The notes under the pieces: generated by a model
Database searches by the model: none
What the model saw: the letters and a program-made list of their open reading frames with translations, nothing else
Told to the model about the DNA's origin: nothing
Source of the DNA: Pochonia chlamydosporia 170
Taxonomy: Eukaryota > Ascomycota > Sordariomycetes > Hypocreales > Clavicipitaceae
NCBI RefSeq assembly: GCF_001653235.2
Contig: NW_019154052.1
Location: forward strand, 62,001 to 126,000
Length of the DNA: 64,000 bases
Reading direction: 5' to 3'
Made by a program: the position numbers and the translations under genes
Part shown: piece by piece, positions 44,512 to 55,304 of the stretch
Layout: each line of letters opens with the position of its first letter
Numbering within the stretch: the stretch's first letter is position 1

Positions 44512-45462
44512 ATGAAAGCCATCCAAATCACTGGTGCTGTGGGGAGCCACAAGATCACACTCACGCAGACTGCCGACAAACCCGTTCCCCAAGATGATCA
44601 AATCCTTGTCAAAGTCCACGCAGCGGGCATTACTGCCGACGAAGTGACTTGGCCGGAGTTATACGAAAGTTCCACCAGGATCCCTGGCCACGATGTTTCT
44701 GGTGTCGTTGAGGGCTTTGGTCCAAAATACACCGGTTCACTCAAGATTGGCGATGCCGTTTTTGCCATGTTGAAAGCTTCATCCGATGCGGGTGGGCAAG
44801 CGGAGTATGTTCTCATAACGCCGAAAGAAATTGCACCTAAACCAGCTATCATATCCCATGCCCAAGCTTCGGCACTGCCTATCCCCTTCCTGACTGCCTG
44901 GGAAGCTATCTATGAGCACGCGAAGGTTCAAAAAGGCAGCAAGGTGTTGGTCACAGGTGCATCGGGTGCTGTTGGACTTGTGCTGGTGCAAATTGCGTCC
45001 ACGGTTTTGGGATGTGAGGTCGTTGCACTTGCGTCGGCTAAGAACCATGAATACCTCAAGTCTCTCGGAGCGAGCGTTCTGGTGGATTATCATACACCCA
45101 ACTGGGAAGATTCAGTCAATGGAGTAGATGCGGTCTTTGATACCGTCGGCGAGGAAACGTTAGCCAAGTCCTGGAAATGCGTCAAGTCGACCGGTAGCAT
45201 TGTGACGGTAGCTGATCCGCCACCGCCATGGTCGTTTGGACGAGGAACTCCAGTCGAGTTGAAGGATCACCCAGATGTAAAGTGGTTCTACTTTGTTGTC
45301 ACAGCTGATGGAGATATATTGTCAAAGTTGACCAGTTTGCTGGATGCGGGAAAGCTGGTGCCGATTCCTATCAAGACATTCGGTATTGGAGAAGGGCTAG
45401 AGGCTTGGGAATATGGTGGTCAACGAGGCAGAGAGGGAAAGGCGGTAATTGCATTCGTGTAA
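44512..45462 (+). CDS. NADP-dependent quinone oxidoreductase (zinc-free MDR)
   Basis: 316 residues, single exon. Starts MKAIQITGAVGSHKITLTQT; HAAGITADEVTWPE, RIPGHDVSGVV, GDAVFAML and GQAEYV are the catalytic-domain marks of the MDR family; LVTGASGAVGLVLVQ is the Rossmann glycine motif and LASAKNHEYLKSLGASVLVDY the NADP-binding strand. Zinc ligands of alcohol dehydrogenases are absent, as in quinone oxidoreductases. Likely reduces quinones or enones. Divergent from the cupin gene. Intact, unlike the related pseudogene at 18298-19311. Confidence 0.92.
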   Translation: MKAIQITGAVGSHKITLTQTADKPVPQDDQILVKVHAAGITADEVTWPELYESSTRIPGHDVSGVVEGFGPKYTGSLKIGDAVFAMLKASSDAGGQAEYVLITPKEIAPKPAIISHAQASALPIPFLTAWEAIYEHAKVQKGSKVLVTGASGAVGLVLVQIASTVLGCEVVALASAKNHEYLKSLGASVLVDYHTPNWEDSVNGVDAVFDTVGEETLAKSWKCVKSTGSIVTVADPPPPWSFGRGTPVELKDHPDVKWFYFVVTADGDILSKLTSLLDAGKLVPIPIKTFGIGEGLEAWEYGGQRGREGKAVIAFV

Positions 45463-45534
45463 TGGGGTAATAACAGCACTTGAGGTCATTAAAAATAGAC
45501 AAATTGCAAGCGAATACAGTTCGATGTTTGGTCA

Positions 45535-47420
45535 TCACATGCTCTCAAAGCAACTTCTCAATAGCGCCAGGTCCAACCCGGCAATATTTGATCCAAAACC
45601 ATCACCAAGGTCTTCCCCTCCATTCGATAGTATGAGATCTCCATTCCTGCCCCGGCTTTCAAACACCGCTTTCGCCATTAGTTTAACTTCACCGGACCAC
45701 TTTCTTGCCTGTGGCCATATACCTTCAAATGCTCTCAGAGCACCGAGGAAGACACGAACTCGGTCTTTTGCATGTGCATATTCTGCCCCTTTCAGGTAGT
45801 GCTCACAAGCAGACATGTGTGTTGCTGCGGCCATTGATCCCATGCACATGATGAATGGACTGTGGGTTGTCGGAGATGTAGAGAGCGTGAATAATTCGAC
45901 GAATGCTTTCGCGGCCTTGATCGCTTGCATGGTGTGGCGTTCATTGAAGAGCTCCGACAAATTTACACTTTCAGGCGGTGCATATTTAGAGCAAAGAATT
46001 TCCATTGTGCTGTAGTGAAGCCTTGATCGTGGACGATGAAGATGCGTCGTGACACTGCCAAGTTAGCTGGAGGCAGTCCAGTCAATTGAGTGTAATCTTA
46101 CGTGTATAGCAACATATGGGCACGGAACATGACCTCATCAAGCGATCCATCTGGCTGCACAGGTTCCTTTTTGCTTTCCGGAAGATACAAATGCCAGCTT
46201 GTTATGTTGGCTTCCGCATTCTTCACCTGGGATGCCATCTCGTCTCCTTCTTTGTCAACGGTCGGCAATGTTGTTCCCAGCATGCGCGCGGCATCAATGA
46301 GGTATGTAAATGAAGAGAATGAACTGTCGCTATCTTCAAAAGCACGATTGTCGTATTCTTCCAGTGTCCGCGGTGGGGGAACATTCTGTTCGGGTTCTCG
46401 TTAGTCTACTCTCTGGCACACGCGACAATCGTCTCTGCTTACCCCGTGGATGTAAACCATCTCTTCGCAAGGTAAACCAGCGTCATAATCGACATGCCAC
46501 AATTCAAAAGTGGGAAGGTGTCTAGTCCCTGCGAAAATTGCATCAATGATATACAACTCCCACCAGGTTCGTCTCCAGCTTTCTTCCAAAACGAGGCAGC
46601 CTTGGCCGTGCTCTTGAGCATAACTTCGAAACTGTATTCCGATATTCAACGCCATCGACTTAGCCTTATCCAACATGGATTGCGCATAATCTTGTTCGCC
46701 GCTCCACTCAAGCGCACCTGCGAACAATAATAGGCATTGCACACTGAACCCATCTTGCGGAAGTCCTTTGGCGATTGCTGACTCCACAGCTGCCCGGTAT
46801 CCTTGAGATGAGGGATCAAACATGTACAGTGATCCGATGAAAGCAATCACTTTGATTAGGTCTGTGACTGAAGCGGGATCCTTCTCAAATTGACTGATGA
46901 GCCGAGTTCTTGGCAGGACGAACGGATGGCCCTTGAAGAACGAAGTGTAGAAACTTTCGAGAGGTTTACTTTGGCGGGGATTGACAGGCTGAGGAATGAG
47001 AAAGGGATCATGGACTAGGTTGGATGAGTTATTGAGGGAATATAGCTCTTGACCCGGGCTTTCCGACATGGCCCAGCTGTTGTCCGACAGGTCAACGTTC
47101 CGGGAACGACCTGAATCGGATCCCAATGTTGAATCGTGTTGGTCTCTCAGGCGTCGGCTCTGCCGTCGAATGTCCTTGTACACACATCGTTTATTGCCTT
47201 CACGGCAACGTGTACAGACAGGCGCAGCGCCGTCGCATCGTAAATGCTGATTGCGACATGTTGTGCAAGCTACTGAGATGCGATGAGGTATCTTACGCTT
47301 CCGGGTTGACGTTGGCTCTTCGGGTAATTGAACTGGTGAGGACGGACTCTGATCAGCCAGAGTAATTTGTTGTCGGCTTGATCGTCGGTTCTTGCCAGTG
47401 GTTGTAAGTCCAGAGACCAT
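45535..47420 (-). CDS. Zn2Cys6 transcription factor
   Basis: Exons 47420-46443, 46385-46102 and 46054-45535 give 593 residues. The DNA-binding cluster is CTTCRNQHLRCDGAAPVCTRCREGNKRC (C-x2-C-x6-C-x5-C-x2-C-x6-C). KRKIPHRISVA precedes it and a basic DIRRQSRRLRD follows. The middle homology region has WRRTWWELYIIDAIFAG and LPCEE, as in fungal_trans regulators of secondary-metabolism or catabolic genes, and the second splice gives FRAHMLLY...LHRPRSRLHYS. Being next to four redox genes, it is a natural candidate for their regulator (inference). Confidence 0.9.
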
Positions 47421-47687
47421 TCCGACTGCTGTCGTTTTAGTTCCCCGTGTTACTTGTCTCCCATCACGAGTTGTATTGATGAGGTAGTAAATTGGGAACT
47501 AAACTAATGCAAAAGAACGTGCCCAGTGCCCACCATGAAATATGGTCCAACATTGAAGTGGCTGAATCCTTGTTATGGAACTCTCCAGTCTCATCAAACC
47601 CCCACATGTCAACCAAGCGCTGGGGACGACTTGGTTGCGACTTTGCGAGACAATCTTATTCCCTTACACCATCTTACATCCACCGTC

Positions 47688-49728
47688 ATGGGACTGTGTA
47701 GTCAATGTCAATCATTCTCGCATCCCTCGTTTTATGAGAATGCCCTCAAGCCGGGAGGCAAGCTTGAGTCTATCGTATTAGCCCAAACCGGCGAGGATTT
47801 GGCTGCCGCAGCCGCGACATGCACGTTATGCGCACTTTTTTACGAAGGTCTCCTGCATGATTCTCAGAGGTATGGTCCGGGCTCCAACGGTCCCTTGAGA
47901 GCAAATCACATATTACTGAAGCCGAAAATCGACCCTTTTGGTCTATCTTTTCCCGAGACAGCTGCAGAAGGCATCGCGTTGTTTGGGTTCACTTTGACAA
48001 CTACCGAGACAGCCAGCGGAGCAGCGCTAAGATGTATAGTGCGATTGCATGCAGAAGGTTCACGTAGGTGGATTCTTACTTCAGTATAGTATACAACGTC
48101 CAGCGCTGACGGATTCACCAGATGTTATTCCCCATTCAAAATTTCGTGTCGGTGGTCGTCCGCGGCTTCTGGATGCAAACAGTGAGGAGGCGTTTTCGCT
48201 TCTCCAGCGATGGCTGGATGCTTGCTCTGCAGACCACACGTTTTGTAAAGAAACAATGGCTGGTCGCGTTCTGAGTGACAGTAAACCGAGCGAGCTGCCT
48301 CCAAGAGTCTTGCAAGTTTCACAAGGAAATGTCCGTCTGGTTGAGAGCAATGGATTGACTGGGAAATACGTCGCCCTCAGTTACTGCTGGGGTTCTCCAG
48401 TCAAGCCACCGCTTAAAACGCTGAAGAGTAATTTACAGAGCTACCAACAAGAAATCCCTTGGCACAAGATTCCATCGACCTTCCAGGATACCATAACCGT
48501 GGCCAGGCGACTAGACATACCATATGTGTGGATTGACTCTTTGTGCATTGTCCAAGACGACCAACAGGACTGGCTATCGCAATCGAAGCTCATGGGCTCG
48601 ATATATGAGCACGCTCATCTCACAGTTGCCGCAAGTCACGCTGAAGACGCGTGGGTAGGATTTCTTAGTACTAAACAAGCACAATTACAGTCTATTGAGC
48701 TCCCCGGCTTCTTTGTGTCTGTGTCATCCCCAGACGACAAGGAGACTCCAAGGGTCTTTGCATCAGTGAGAACAGAGCAGGCAGGCGACGTTTTCCCGGA
48801 ATTTGGTGTTTTGAACAAGAGAGCATGGGCAACGCAGGAATGGCTCCTATCCCGGCGGATCGTCTTTTATACAGCTGGCCAATTGCTTTGGTCATGTAAA
48901 AGGATCACTCAACGTGAGACTGGAGAGAGATGCTTTAGCATATCGCGCAATACTCACTGGAAGAGTGTGGTTGAACAGTACAGCGATCGTACACTCACAT
49001 ATCCTACCGACAAGCTCATTGCTCTGGAGGGCCTGCGGATTGAGTCGCAGGGCAAGTATGGGTATGAGTATCTTCATGGCATGTGGAAAGACTGTATGCC
49101 AGATCACTTAATCTGGCAAGTCACTCGAAAGATTCAGAATCCTACGGCCAATGATGCGCTGCAGCTGCCAACCTGGTCCTGGGCGCATGTTTCATGTGGT
49201 GTGAGATTCTTACCCATTAGGGGAGCAAAGAACCTTTGTAGTGATATTTCATTTTCTGACGATGGTACTGAAATGTCGATTCGGTCGATGGTCAAAATGG
49301 CCACGGTGCTGTCAATTGGCAATGTTGCCGACTTGACTGGTCCTGGCGCAGACTCCATTGCTACAGATGTCCAGTCAACAAATTCTCAGTTAACAGAAAC
49401 CATGGCGAAATATATCAAAGACGGGCAAGGCAACGCAATTGGATGGATCATTTTTGACGAGTGGAATGCGACCATACCCAGCCACGAAGTGTACTGCCTC
49501 GCTCTAATGGGCGGAGCAAGTAAACGCCAAGAAGAAAAAGAGAGACGGACGGGGATTGCAACAGTGTCAAAATTACGGCATTACTGGATCCTCGCCCTGC
49601 GGAAAGCGTCGTCGTCTTCGTCATCGTCAACAAAGGAAACTGTTTTTGAACGGACCGGAGTCGGCAAAGTCTACGGGCGGGAGTTTTGGGAAAATGCCGC
49701 TATGAAGACCGTAGTTGCTTTGACATAA
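47688..49728 (+). CDS. HET-domain (heterokaryon incompatibility) protein
   Basis: Two exons, 47688-48038 and 48085-49728, joined by a 46-base intron; 664 residues. It begins with a CxxC-containing MGLCSQCQSFSHPSFY and a ATCTLCALFYEGL segment. The HET domain follows: GKYVALSYCWG, KIPSTFQDTITVARRLDIPYVWIDSLCIVQDD, DW, MGSIYEHAHLTVAAS, then AWATQEWLLSRRIVFYT. It ends with a Ser-rich stretch and VYGREFWENAAMKTVVAL. HET proteins trigger cell death on non-self recognition or act in immunity-like signalling. Without the short intron the two halves are in different frames, so either the intron is real or the gene carries a frameshift. Confidence 0.88.
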
Positions 49729-50055
49729 TTAAACGACATGAATTAACGTGGATATAAAAGCCACAAAGAACTGGAATAATAGTTCCGTCACGGAACGTTG
49801 CCCGGAGCAAGCCTCATGAGGGTTCCAAGCAAGCCACTGCCTCTTGGGCATTCGACCATGTGGAAATGGGGTAATGCTAAAATCAAGCCATGTCATCGAA
49901 GTGGTACCTGGGTTCATTTATCCGCGTACGGAAAAGTGTTCAGGTCTATTGCTGGAGTTGTGATGCTGATGCGTTGTGTTGATTGGTGGAAGTTTGAAGT
50001 CCATCAAAGGGAGGGGAACCCGACAAACTGACAGGATGGGGGGAAATATCTCTTT

Positions 50056-50099
50056 CTGGGGATCCTGGGGTTCTGGGGATTTTTGGGGTAGATCTGGGG
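50056..50099 (+). promoter_or_regulatory. Cluster of CreA-type (SYGGRG) motifs, G-rich
   Basis: CTGGGG occurs at 50056-50061, 50065-50070, 50073-50078 and 50094-50099, with TTGGGG at 50083-50088 between. Each CTGGGG fits the SYGGRG site of the carbon-catabolite repressor CreA/CRE1, and close pairs are the functional form. Five G4 runs within 44 bases could also form a G-quadruplex. It lies 174-217 bases before the presumed start codon of a polysaccharide-degrading enzyme. Confidence 0.6.
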
Positions 50100-50123
50100 A
50101 GCTTGCATTTAGATCAGCAAAGG

Positions 50124-50130
50124 TATAAAA
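50124..50130 (+). promoter_or_regulatory. TATA box (TATAAAA)
   Basis: TATAAAA about 150 bases upstream of ATG 50273 and shortly downstream of the CreA-type cluster, a sensible core promoter position. Confidence 0.6.
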
Positions 50131-50272
50131 TGGCAATCAAGGTAGCATTCCGGATCTCAACACCCCTTCTATGAGGTGCATCGATCCGTGAACTCAATCT
50201 TCTCACAGTTTGTTCCCCTCAAATCGGGTCGACCAGCCACAATGCCCAGCTTCAAGCATTCTGTTGACAGCC

Positions 50273-51487
50273 ATGTCTCTGTTGCCTCTCGGCTCAGCTG
50301 CACCAGAGAGCAACAAGCCACTGCCTACCCCTAAAACAGTGGTTATTGATGGCGAACTTCTTGTCGCGGCAAAGCAGCGTCTCAAGCACGGTGACAAGGC
50401 TCTGGAAGCTGCTCTAAAGCATCTTACTGCTCAGGCAGATTCATGGTTGAACCAAGGTCCCTGGACTGTTACAGCCAAGGACAAGGCGCCTCCTAATGGT
50501 ACAATCCATGATTACGCTTCGCAGGCACCATACTGGTGGCCGAATCCCAACTCTGCCGACGGATGTCCCTATATCCAAAAGGATGGTGTACGAAACCCAG
50601 AGGTGGACAAGTATCAAGACCGCCTTGGAGTTGGCAAGATGTTTAACTCTAGTTATGTCTTGAGTCTCGCTTGGTATTATACCCAGGACCCAAAATACTC
50701 CCGACACGCAGCAACCATTCTCCGAACCTGGTTTCTCGATGAGGCCACAAAGATGAACCCCAACCTAGATCATGCACAGATCATCCCTTGTGCCAACACC
50801 GGACGGGCCATTGGCATTATCGACTTTAGCCAGGAGTACACAAATGTGGTTGATGCCGTTGCCATCCTTAACACGGGAGCGCCAGGATGGACCAAGTGTG
50901 ATGGAGAGAACTTCCAAGACTGGAACGTGCAATTCCTTGAATGGCTATATGCATCTCCGTTCGGAAAAACGGAGGCTGCCGCGACAAACAACCATGGTAC
51001 TTTTGCCAACATGCAGATTTCTGCGCTGGCCCTGTTCACCGGGAACAAGACCCTCGCGGCACAAGTCTCTAACAAGGCAAAGGCTTTCATTGACAGACAA
51101 ATAACCGCCAACGGCTCCGAACCTGAAGAACTAGCTCGTACCAGAAGCTGGCACTACTCACATTTCAACCTCGGAGCTCACCTTCGCTGGGCACAGATTG
51201 CCAAGAAGGTTGGCGTTGACCTGTACAAGTACAAGGGGCCTGCTGGTCAATCGCTATTTAAGGCTGTCAACTTCCTTATTCCTGCTGCAGTTGGCGGTCA
51301 GTCCAAGTGGCCGTACGAGGAGCTAGAGTTCAAGAGGTACGCGGCAACGGATAACGTTCACGCTGCCACTATCGCTGGTCTATGCCAGGCAAAGAGGGTG
51401 GATGGAAAGCTGGAGGCTCCTCCTGGTGGTGATATTTTTGCTCTGCGACCAGCACCCCAGCAGCTTGATAGCATTGTTACGCTCTAA
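50273..51487 (+). CDS. Alginate-lyase-family polysaccharide lyase, secreted
   Basis: 404 residues from ATG 50273, single exon, matching the (alpha/alpha) toroid alginate-lyase family (PF05426): HDYASQAPYWWPNP near residue 78, then RTWFLDEATKMNPNLDHAQ, NTGRAIGIIDF, a NNHGTFANMQISALALF segment with Asn-His of the active site, and RTRSWHYSHFNLGAH with the His/Tyr pair. It is expected to cleave uronic-acid polysaccharides by beta-elimination outside the cell. The hydrophobic leader ASSILLTAMSLLPLGSAA is only partly downstream of ATG 50273; an ATG at 50242 would provide it but is one base out of frame (see findings). The substrate could be glucuronan, alginate or another uronan. Confidence 0.85.
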   Translation: MSLLPLGSAAPESNKPLPTPKTVVIDGELLVAAKQRLKHGDKALEAALKHLTAQADSWLNQGPWTVTAKDKAPPNGTIHDYASQAPYWWPNPNSADGCPYIQKDGVRNPEVDKYQDRLGVGKMFNSSYVLSLAWYYTQDPKYSRHAATILRTWFLDEATKMNPNLDHAQIIPCANTGRAIGIIDFSQEYTNVVDAVAILNTGAPGWTKCDGENFQDWNVQFLEWLYASPFGKTEAAATNNHGTFANMQISALALFTGNKTLAAQVSNKAKAFIDRQITANGSEPEELARTRSWHYSHFNLGAHLRWAQIAKKVGVDLYKYKGPAGQSLFKAVNFLIPAAVGGQSKWPYEELEFKRYAATDNVHAATIAGLCQAKRVDGKLEAPPGGDIFALRPAPQQLDSIVTL

Positions 51488-51589
51488 AATGTATTCCCGA
51501 TGATGACCGCAAATGGTTCATGAAATTAGAATATGCCTTTCACAATGTTTATACTGATAATAAATATACTATTTGGTCAAAGTACACTT

Positions 51590-54111
51590 TCACAACCCCA
51601 AACCGCCGCGTCGGAACTCCCCACGGTAGTTTCCATTTCCTCGTGGAGCCCGGACGGAATGCTTGTTATATGTTCCATTGAATCCTGTGTATGAGCTCAC
51701 ACTTGGCGGCAGGTCTTTGACGGCTGTGCCCCAGGAGCTTTCTGTGCTGCCGAGAGTGAGAACAAGCTCCTTGCCCTCAGTGAAGAAGGAATGGTCGATC
51801 CAGTTTTTGGTGTATGGCTTGCCATCCAACGTTGCATTCTGGATGTAAATATTCTTGTAGGTTGGGTCAAAGTTGATGTTTCTGATGGTGGCCGTCTTCT
51901 TTGTTAGTGGATGCTTGATCTTTGCGCTCTCAAAATATGGAGGTATGATCAGATACACATTCTGTCCCGGATTGGGGAACAATCCCAACATGGAGAACGC
52001 TAGGAATGAACCCATCGCGCCGCTGTCATCGTTGCCTGGAAGACCGTCGGGCTTCGGAGAGAAATATTTGGGAACATAGAAGTGACTCCGGCGGGCAGAT
52101 TCCGCAGGGCGACCGGCATAATGGTACTGGAAGACGGTCAAAAATGCTGGCTCGTTGCCAATATAAGTGATTTCCTTGTCATGCAGATAGTTAAGACGCT
52201 TGACAAACGAATCTGGTCCACCATAGAGTGCGATTAGTTGAGCTTGGTCGTGAGGAACAAAGCTAAGAATAGTCAGTCAGCAAATTTCTCGTCTTTTCGG
52301 CACAACCCTCACACTTACAAGCCATATTCCCAAATGCTACTCTCAAATGTTTCTGGGCCGCTGTTCTGCAGAGAGCAAACGCTCTTTGAGTCCGTGTTAC
52401 TGCACTTGAGAGGATCCTGGTATCCCCATGTCTTGTTGTGATATCTTGGTTGGAAGAATCCCGTAAATCCAGTATTGGTGCCGTCTGGCAGCAGAGACGG
52501 CTGGTCCGCTTTGTACAAGTTATTCCAGTTTCCACTGCTTGCGATATACTTCTCCTGTTCCCCTTTCTTTCCAAGGCCCTTTGCCATTTGTGAGATGCAA
52601 AAGTCGTTGTATGCATACTCGATGGTGCGACTGACAGATCTTGTGAGAGTTCCGAATCCCTTGAAGTCAAAGTCTTGGACTGGCACATAGCCCAGCTTAT
52701 TCCAGGAGTCGATGCCTCCTCTGCCACGGCAGCACCAGTCGAATGGTTCCACCTCGGCATCCTTCTTTACCGCTTCGTACCCCTTGTTCCAATCAATGCC
52801 GCCTTCGATGCCTTTAAGATACACATCCGCCAGTACATTATCGGCGTTAGAGCCACCCTGCGTATAGCCTCTGCTGAAAGTCATACGGCAATCTGGCAGC
52901 CAGCCATCATGCTCATACGTTGAAATGAGCGAACGCACCATTTGAGCCACGGCCTCCGGATCGAGAATCGTGAGGAACGGAAACTGCGAACGGAACAAGT
53001 CCCAGATGCAGTAGAACGAATCGAAATATGGCTCTCCATCATTCCAGAATGGATTTTCTCCCGTGTAGTTCTGCGGATTCACCATGGTCCGGTAAATGCC
53101 AGAGTAGAAGTTCCTCACGAAGCTCTCATCAACACCTTTTGCATTAACAGTAATAGGTGATAGCTTTTTTCGCCAGATATTCTGTGCATCCTTGACATGC
53201 TTGTTGAAGTCAAACTTTGGTATTTCACTCTCAGCATTGGCACAAGCCTGCTCGCTGCTAATGAAACTGAGTCCAACGCGGGCATACACCGGCTTGTCTC
53301 CATTAGCGAAACGCACAAAAGCACCACCGGGCAGGGGGTATCCGTTGATTGAACGGGAAATCTTGAGCTCATGAACATCAGTGGTAGCGCGACTATCAGC
53401 GTAGATGCCACTGTCAGCAATATCTGCGCCGTGGAAGTCGGTACAGAAGAACGGCTGGTATTTGCCCTGACCAAAACTAGCAACAAAAATTGCATTGCCA
53501 GTAATGCGACCAGTCTTGGGGTCAACTTTTATGGTGCCGTTGTCTTGTCGCGAGTCGGAGAGATCGCTGAGGTCCTGAAGAATGAGCGGCTTGTCGCCAG
53601 CAGCAGCTCCTTTGAAGGTGAAGCGGAACAAAGCTGTGTGTTGAGTTGTCGTCATTTCAACTTGAGGTCCACTTTGAAGAGTGATGCCGAAATATCCTGG
53701 TTTCGCTTGAACACTTTCGTTGGCAAACTTGCCAAAGCTTACGCGCGTCTTCTTAGGAAAGGCGCAGTTGTTCACGTCGCCACCATTGCATTTGTTATAC
53801 GGGAACAGCGGGAAGTTCCCCAATGATGGAGAACCACCCGTCCCTGAGTCGTGAAGAACACTGAATCCAGAGACGGGGGCACCATCGAGCGTGAAGCCGC
53901 CTTGGTTGCTGCCGCTGTTGGTGTCGGCAACGGCTTTGGCCATGCCGTACGGCAAAGTCGCGCCAGGAAAGACATTGCCTCCATTGCTCGCGCCGATAAG
54001 CTGGTCGACGTATTGAAGAGGGTCAAAAGTCTTGCTCTCTTGTGCATTGGATTGTGAAAGAAGTGCAAGGAGAGTGGCGGAAAGCCAGCCAAGGGTTTGC
54101 GACTGCACCAT
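51590..54111 (-). CDS. GH92 alpha-1,2-mannosidase, secreted
   Basis: Exons 54111-52320 or 52319 (TT of a Phe codon) and 52262-51590, 821 residues. Signal peptide MVQSQTLGWLSATLLALLSQ, then DPLQYVDQLIGASNGGNVFPGATLPYG, the GH92 N-terminal hallmark, HDSGTGG, ENPFWNDGEPYFDSFYCIWDLFRSQFP, HDGWLPDCR, NADNVLADVYLKGI, and near the C-terminus GNDDSGAMGSFLAFSMLGLFPNPG with the catalytic Glu/Asp region (family usually GNDDxGQMSSW). These calcium-dependent exo-enzymes remove alpha-mannose from glycans. Faces the lyase gene tail to tail with about 100 bases between stop codons. Confidence 0.93.
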
Positions 54112-55304
54112 GGCTGTCCGAATTACAACTTTGACACTCGTAAACGGATTTTGGTGTTGGTGGTGATGGCCTCAGCCTAGACAGCTTGACCCTCGAGACT
54201 GAAACACGACGACAGCACAGATGCGTAGCTTTCATATATAATTACACAAAAGTAACTATTTGATTACCATTTACGGTGAAGCGTCGACATCGTGGCACGG
54301 AATGCAAGTGACCAACCACTTTCTCCTCTGCCTCCCAGATGACATTTCCGCCCCAGTCATGTCTACCGGCAATTTCTTCAATGTCTCGATCCGTGCTCGT
54401 TCCTGGCTGCAGCTTTGTCGTTGCATCGCGTCGGTCCTCCTGCGGCAAGTTCTGTGCGGCGCGAGCATATTGAACAGTGCAGATCACGATAAGAAGTCGA
54501 AGCACCTTACTGGAAGGGTTAGCTTTCTCTGGAGTTGTCTGGCTTGTGCATGCTGCGTGCAACATGGTGGCATCATAAGCTCCGAGGGGGCAAGTGATCA
54601 TGCATCCACATCAGAGGGTCAAGGGCTAGATTCATTGGAACTCTGATGAATTCACATGATGTACAGTTACATCCTATCAAGTTTGGCTTACGGACGAAGT
54701 TGGACCGTTCACAACCCCCAGACATTTGTTATAAACCAACGCAACTTGTACAGTTATCCCTGATAACATCTTTCTATTACCAACGTATGTTCTCATCTGC
54801 TCATCAAAAACTTGTCATTTTGAATATGTCAATTGTCTCCTCCGACCCACACATCGGCAATCAACTACGCCCCCCGCGTCTTGGTGTCTCAGTGGCGTCC
54901 GGCCATCTCAAGGCATTCAGGGGATTCCTCATGATAGGCTGATGCTGCTGCAGGTGAGATTGGGCAACCAGGGCTTGTTCAGGGGATATTTGCCGCCGGT
55001 CGTCGCACCGAAATGCAGTGGCAGGGATGGACCACACCGTCTAATATCGGGACGAAATGACACGAAAAGGATTCTATTGAAGATGTCTGCTGGGTAAATG
55101 ACGCAGCAAAGGCGGGAGAAACGAGGCCGTAGTTTCTACGGAGTAATAGTTGTTGAATAATAGGAAGGTGGCTCGAGAATGCACAAGCAGTCATACAATG
55201 ACACGCCAAGTCCTGCATCAAACCGCCGAACCAACACAGGTTTCCGCCACAAAGAGTCTAGTCAAGCCTCCGGCGAATTCTAATTGACCCTCCTCCGAAG
55301 CAAC
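54112..55304. other. Intergenic region with one possible small secreted frame
   Basis: Left part is the GH92 promoter; right part the 3' flank of the transporter. A minus-strand frame at 54242-54601 is listed separately. Nothing else is seen. Confidence 0.4.
54242..54601 (-). CDS. Possible small secreted protein, uncertain
   Basis: 119 codons from ATG 54601. An internal hydrophobic block KVLRLLIVICTVQYARAAQ directly followed by polar NLPQEDRRDATTK looks like a signal peptide with its cleavage site, but about 38 residues precede it, so either an upstream exon would supply the true start or the resemblance is chance. No domain known, few cysteines. Low confidence. Confidence 0.25.
   Translation of the reverse strand: MITCPLGAYDATMLHAACTSQTTPEKANPSSKVLRLLIVICTVQYARAAQNLPQEDRRDATTKLQPGTSTDRDIEEIAGRHDWGGNVIWEAEEKVVGHLHSVPRCRRFTVNGNQIVTFV

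Larger units (their letters stand above)
49729..50272. other. Promoter region of the alginate-lyase-family gene
   Basis: Contains four CTGGGG motifs (50056-50099) and a TATA box (50124-50130). The open reading extends backward from ATG 50273 to about 50210 without a further ATG. Confidence 0.5.

Noticed and set aside
40527..47420. Classical secondary-metabolite cluster
   Set aside because: No PKS, NRPS, terpene synthase or prenyltransferase is present anywhere in the window, so only a catabolic or tailoring set is claimed.
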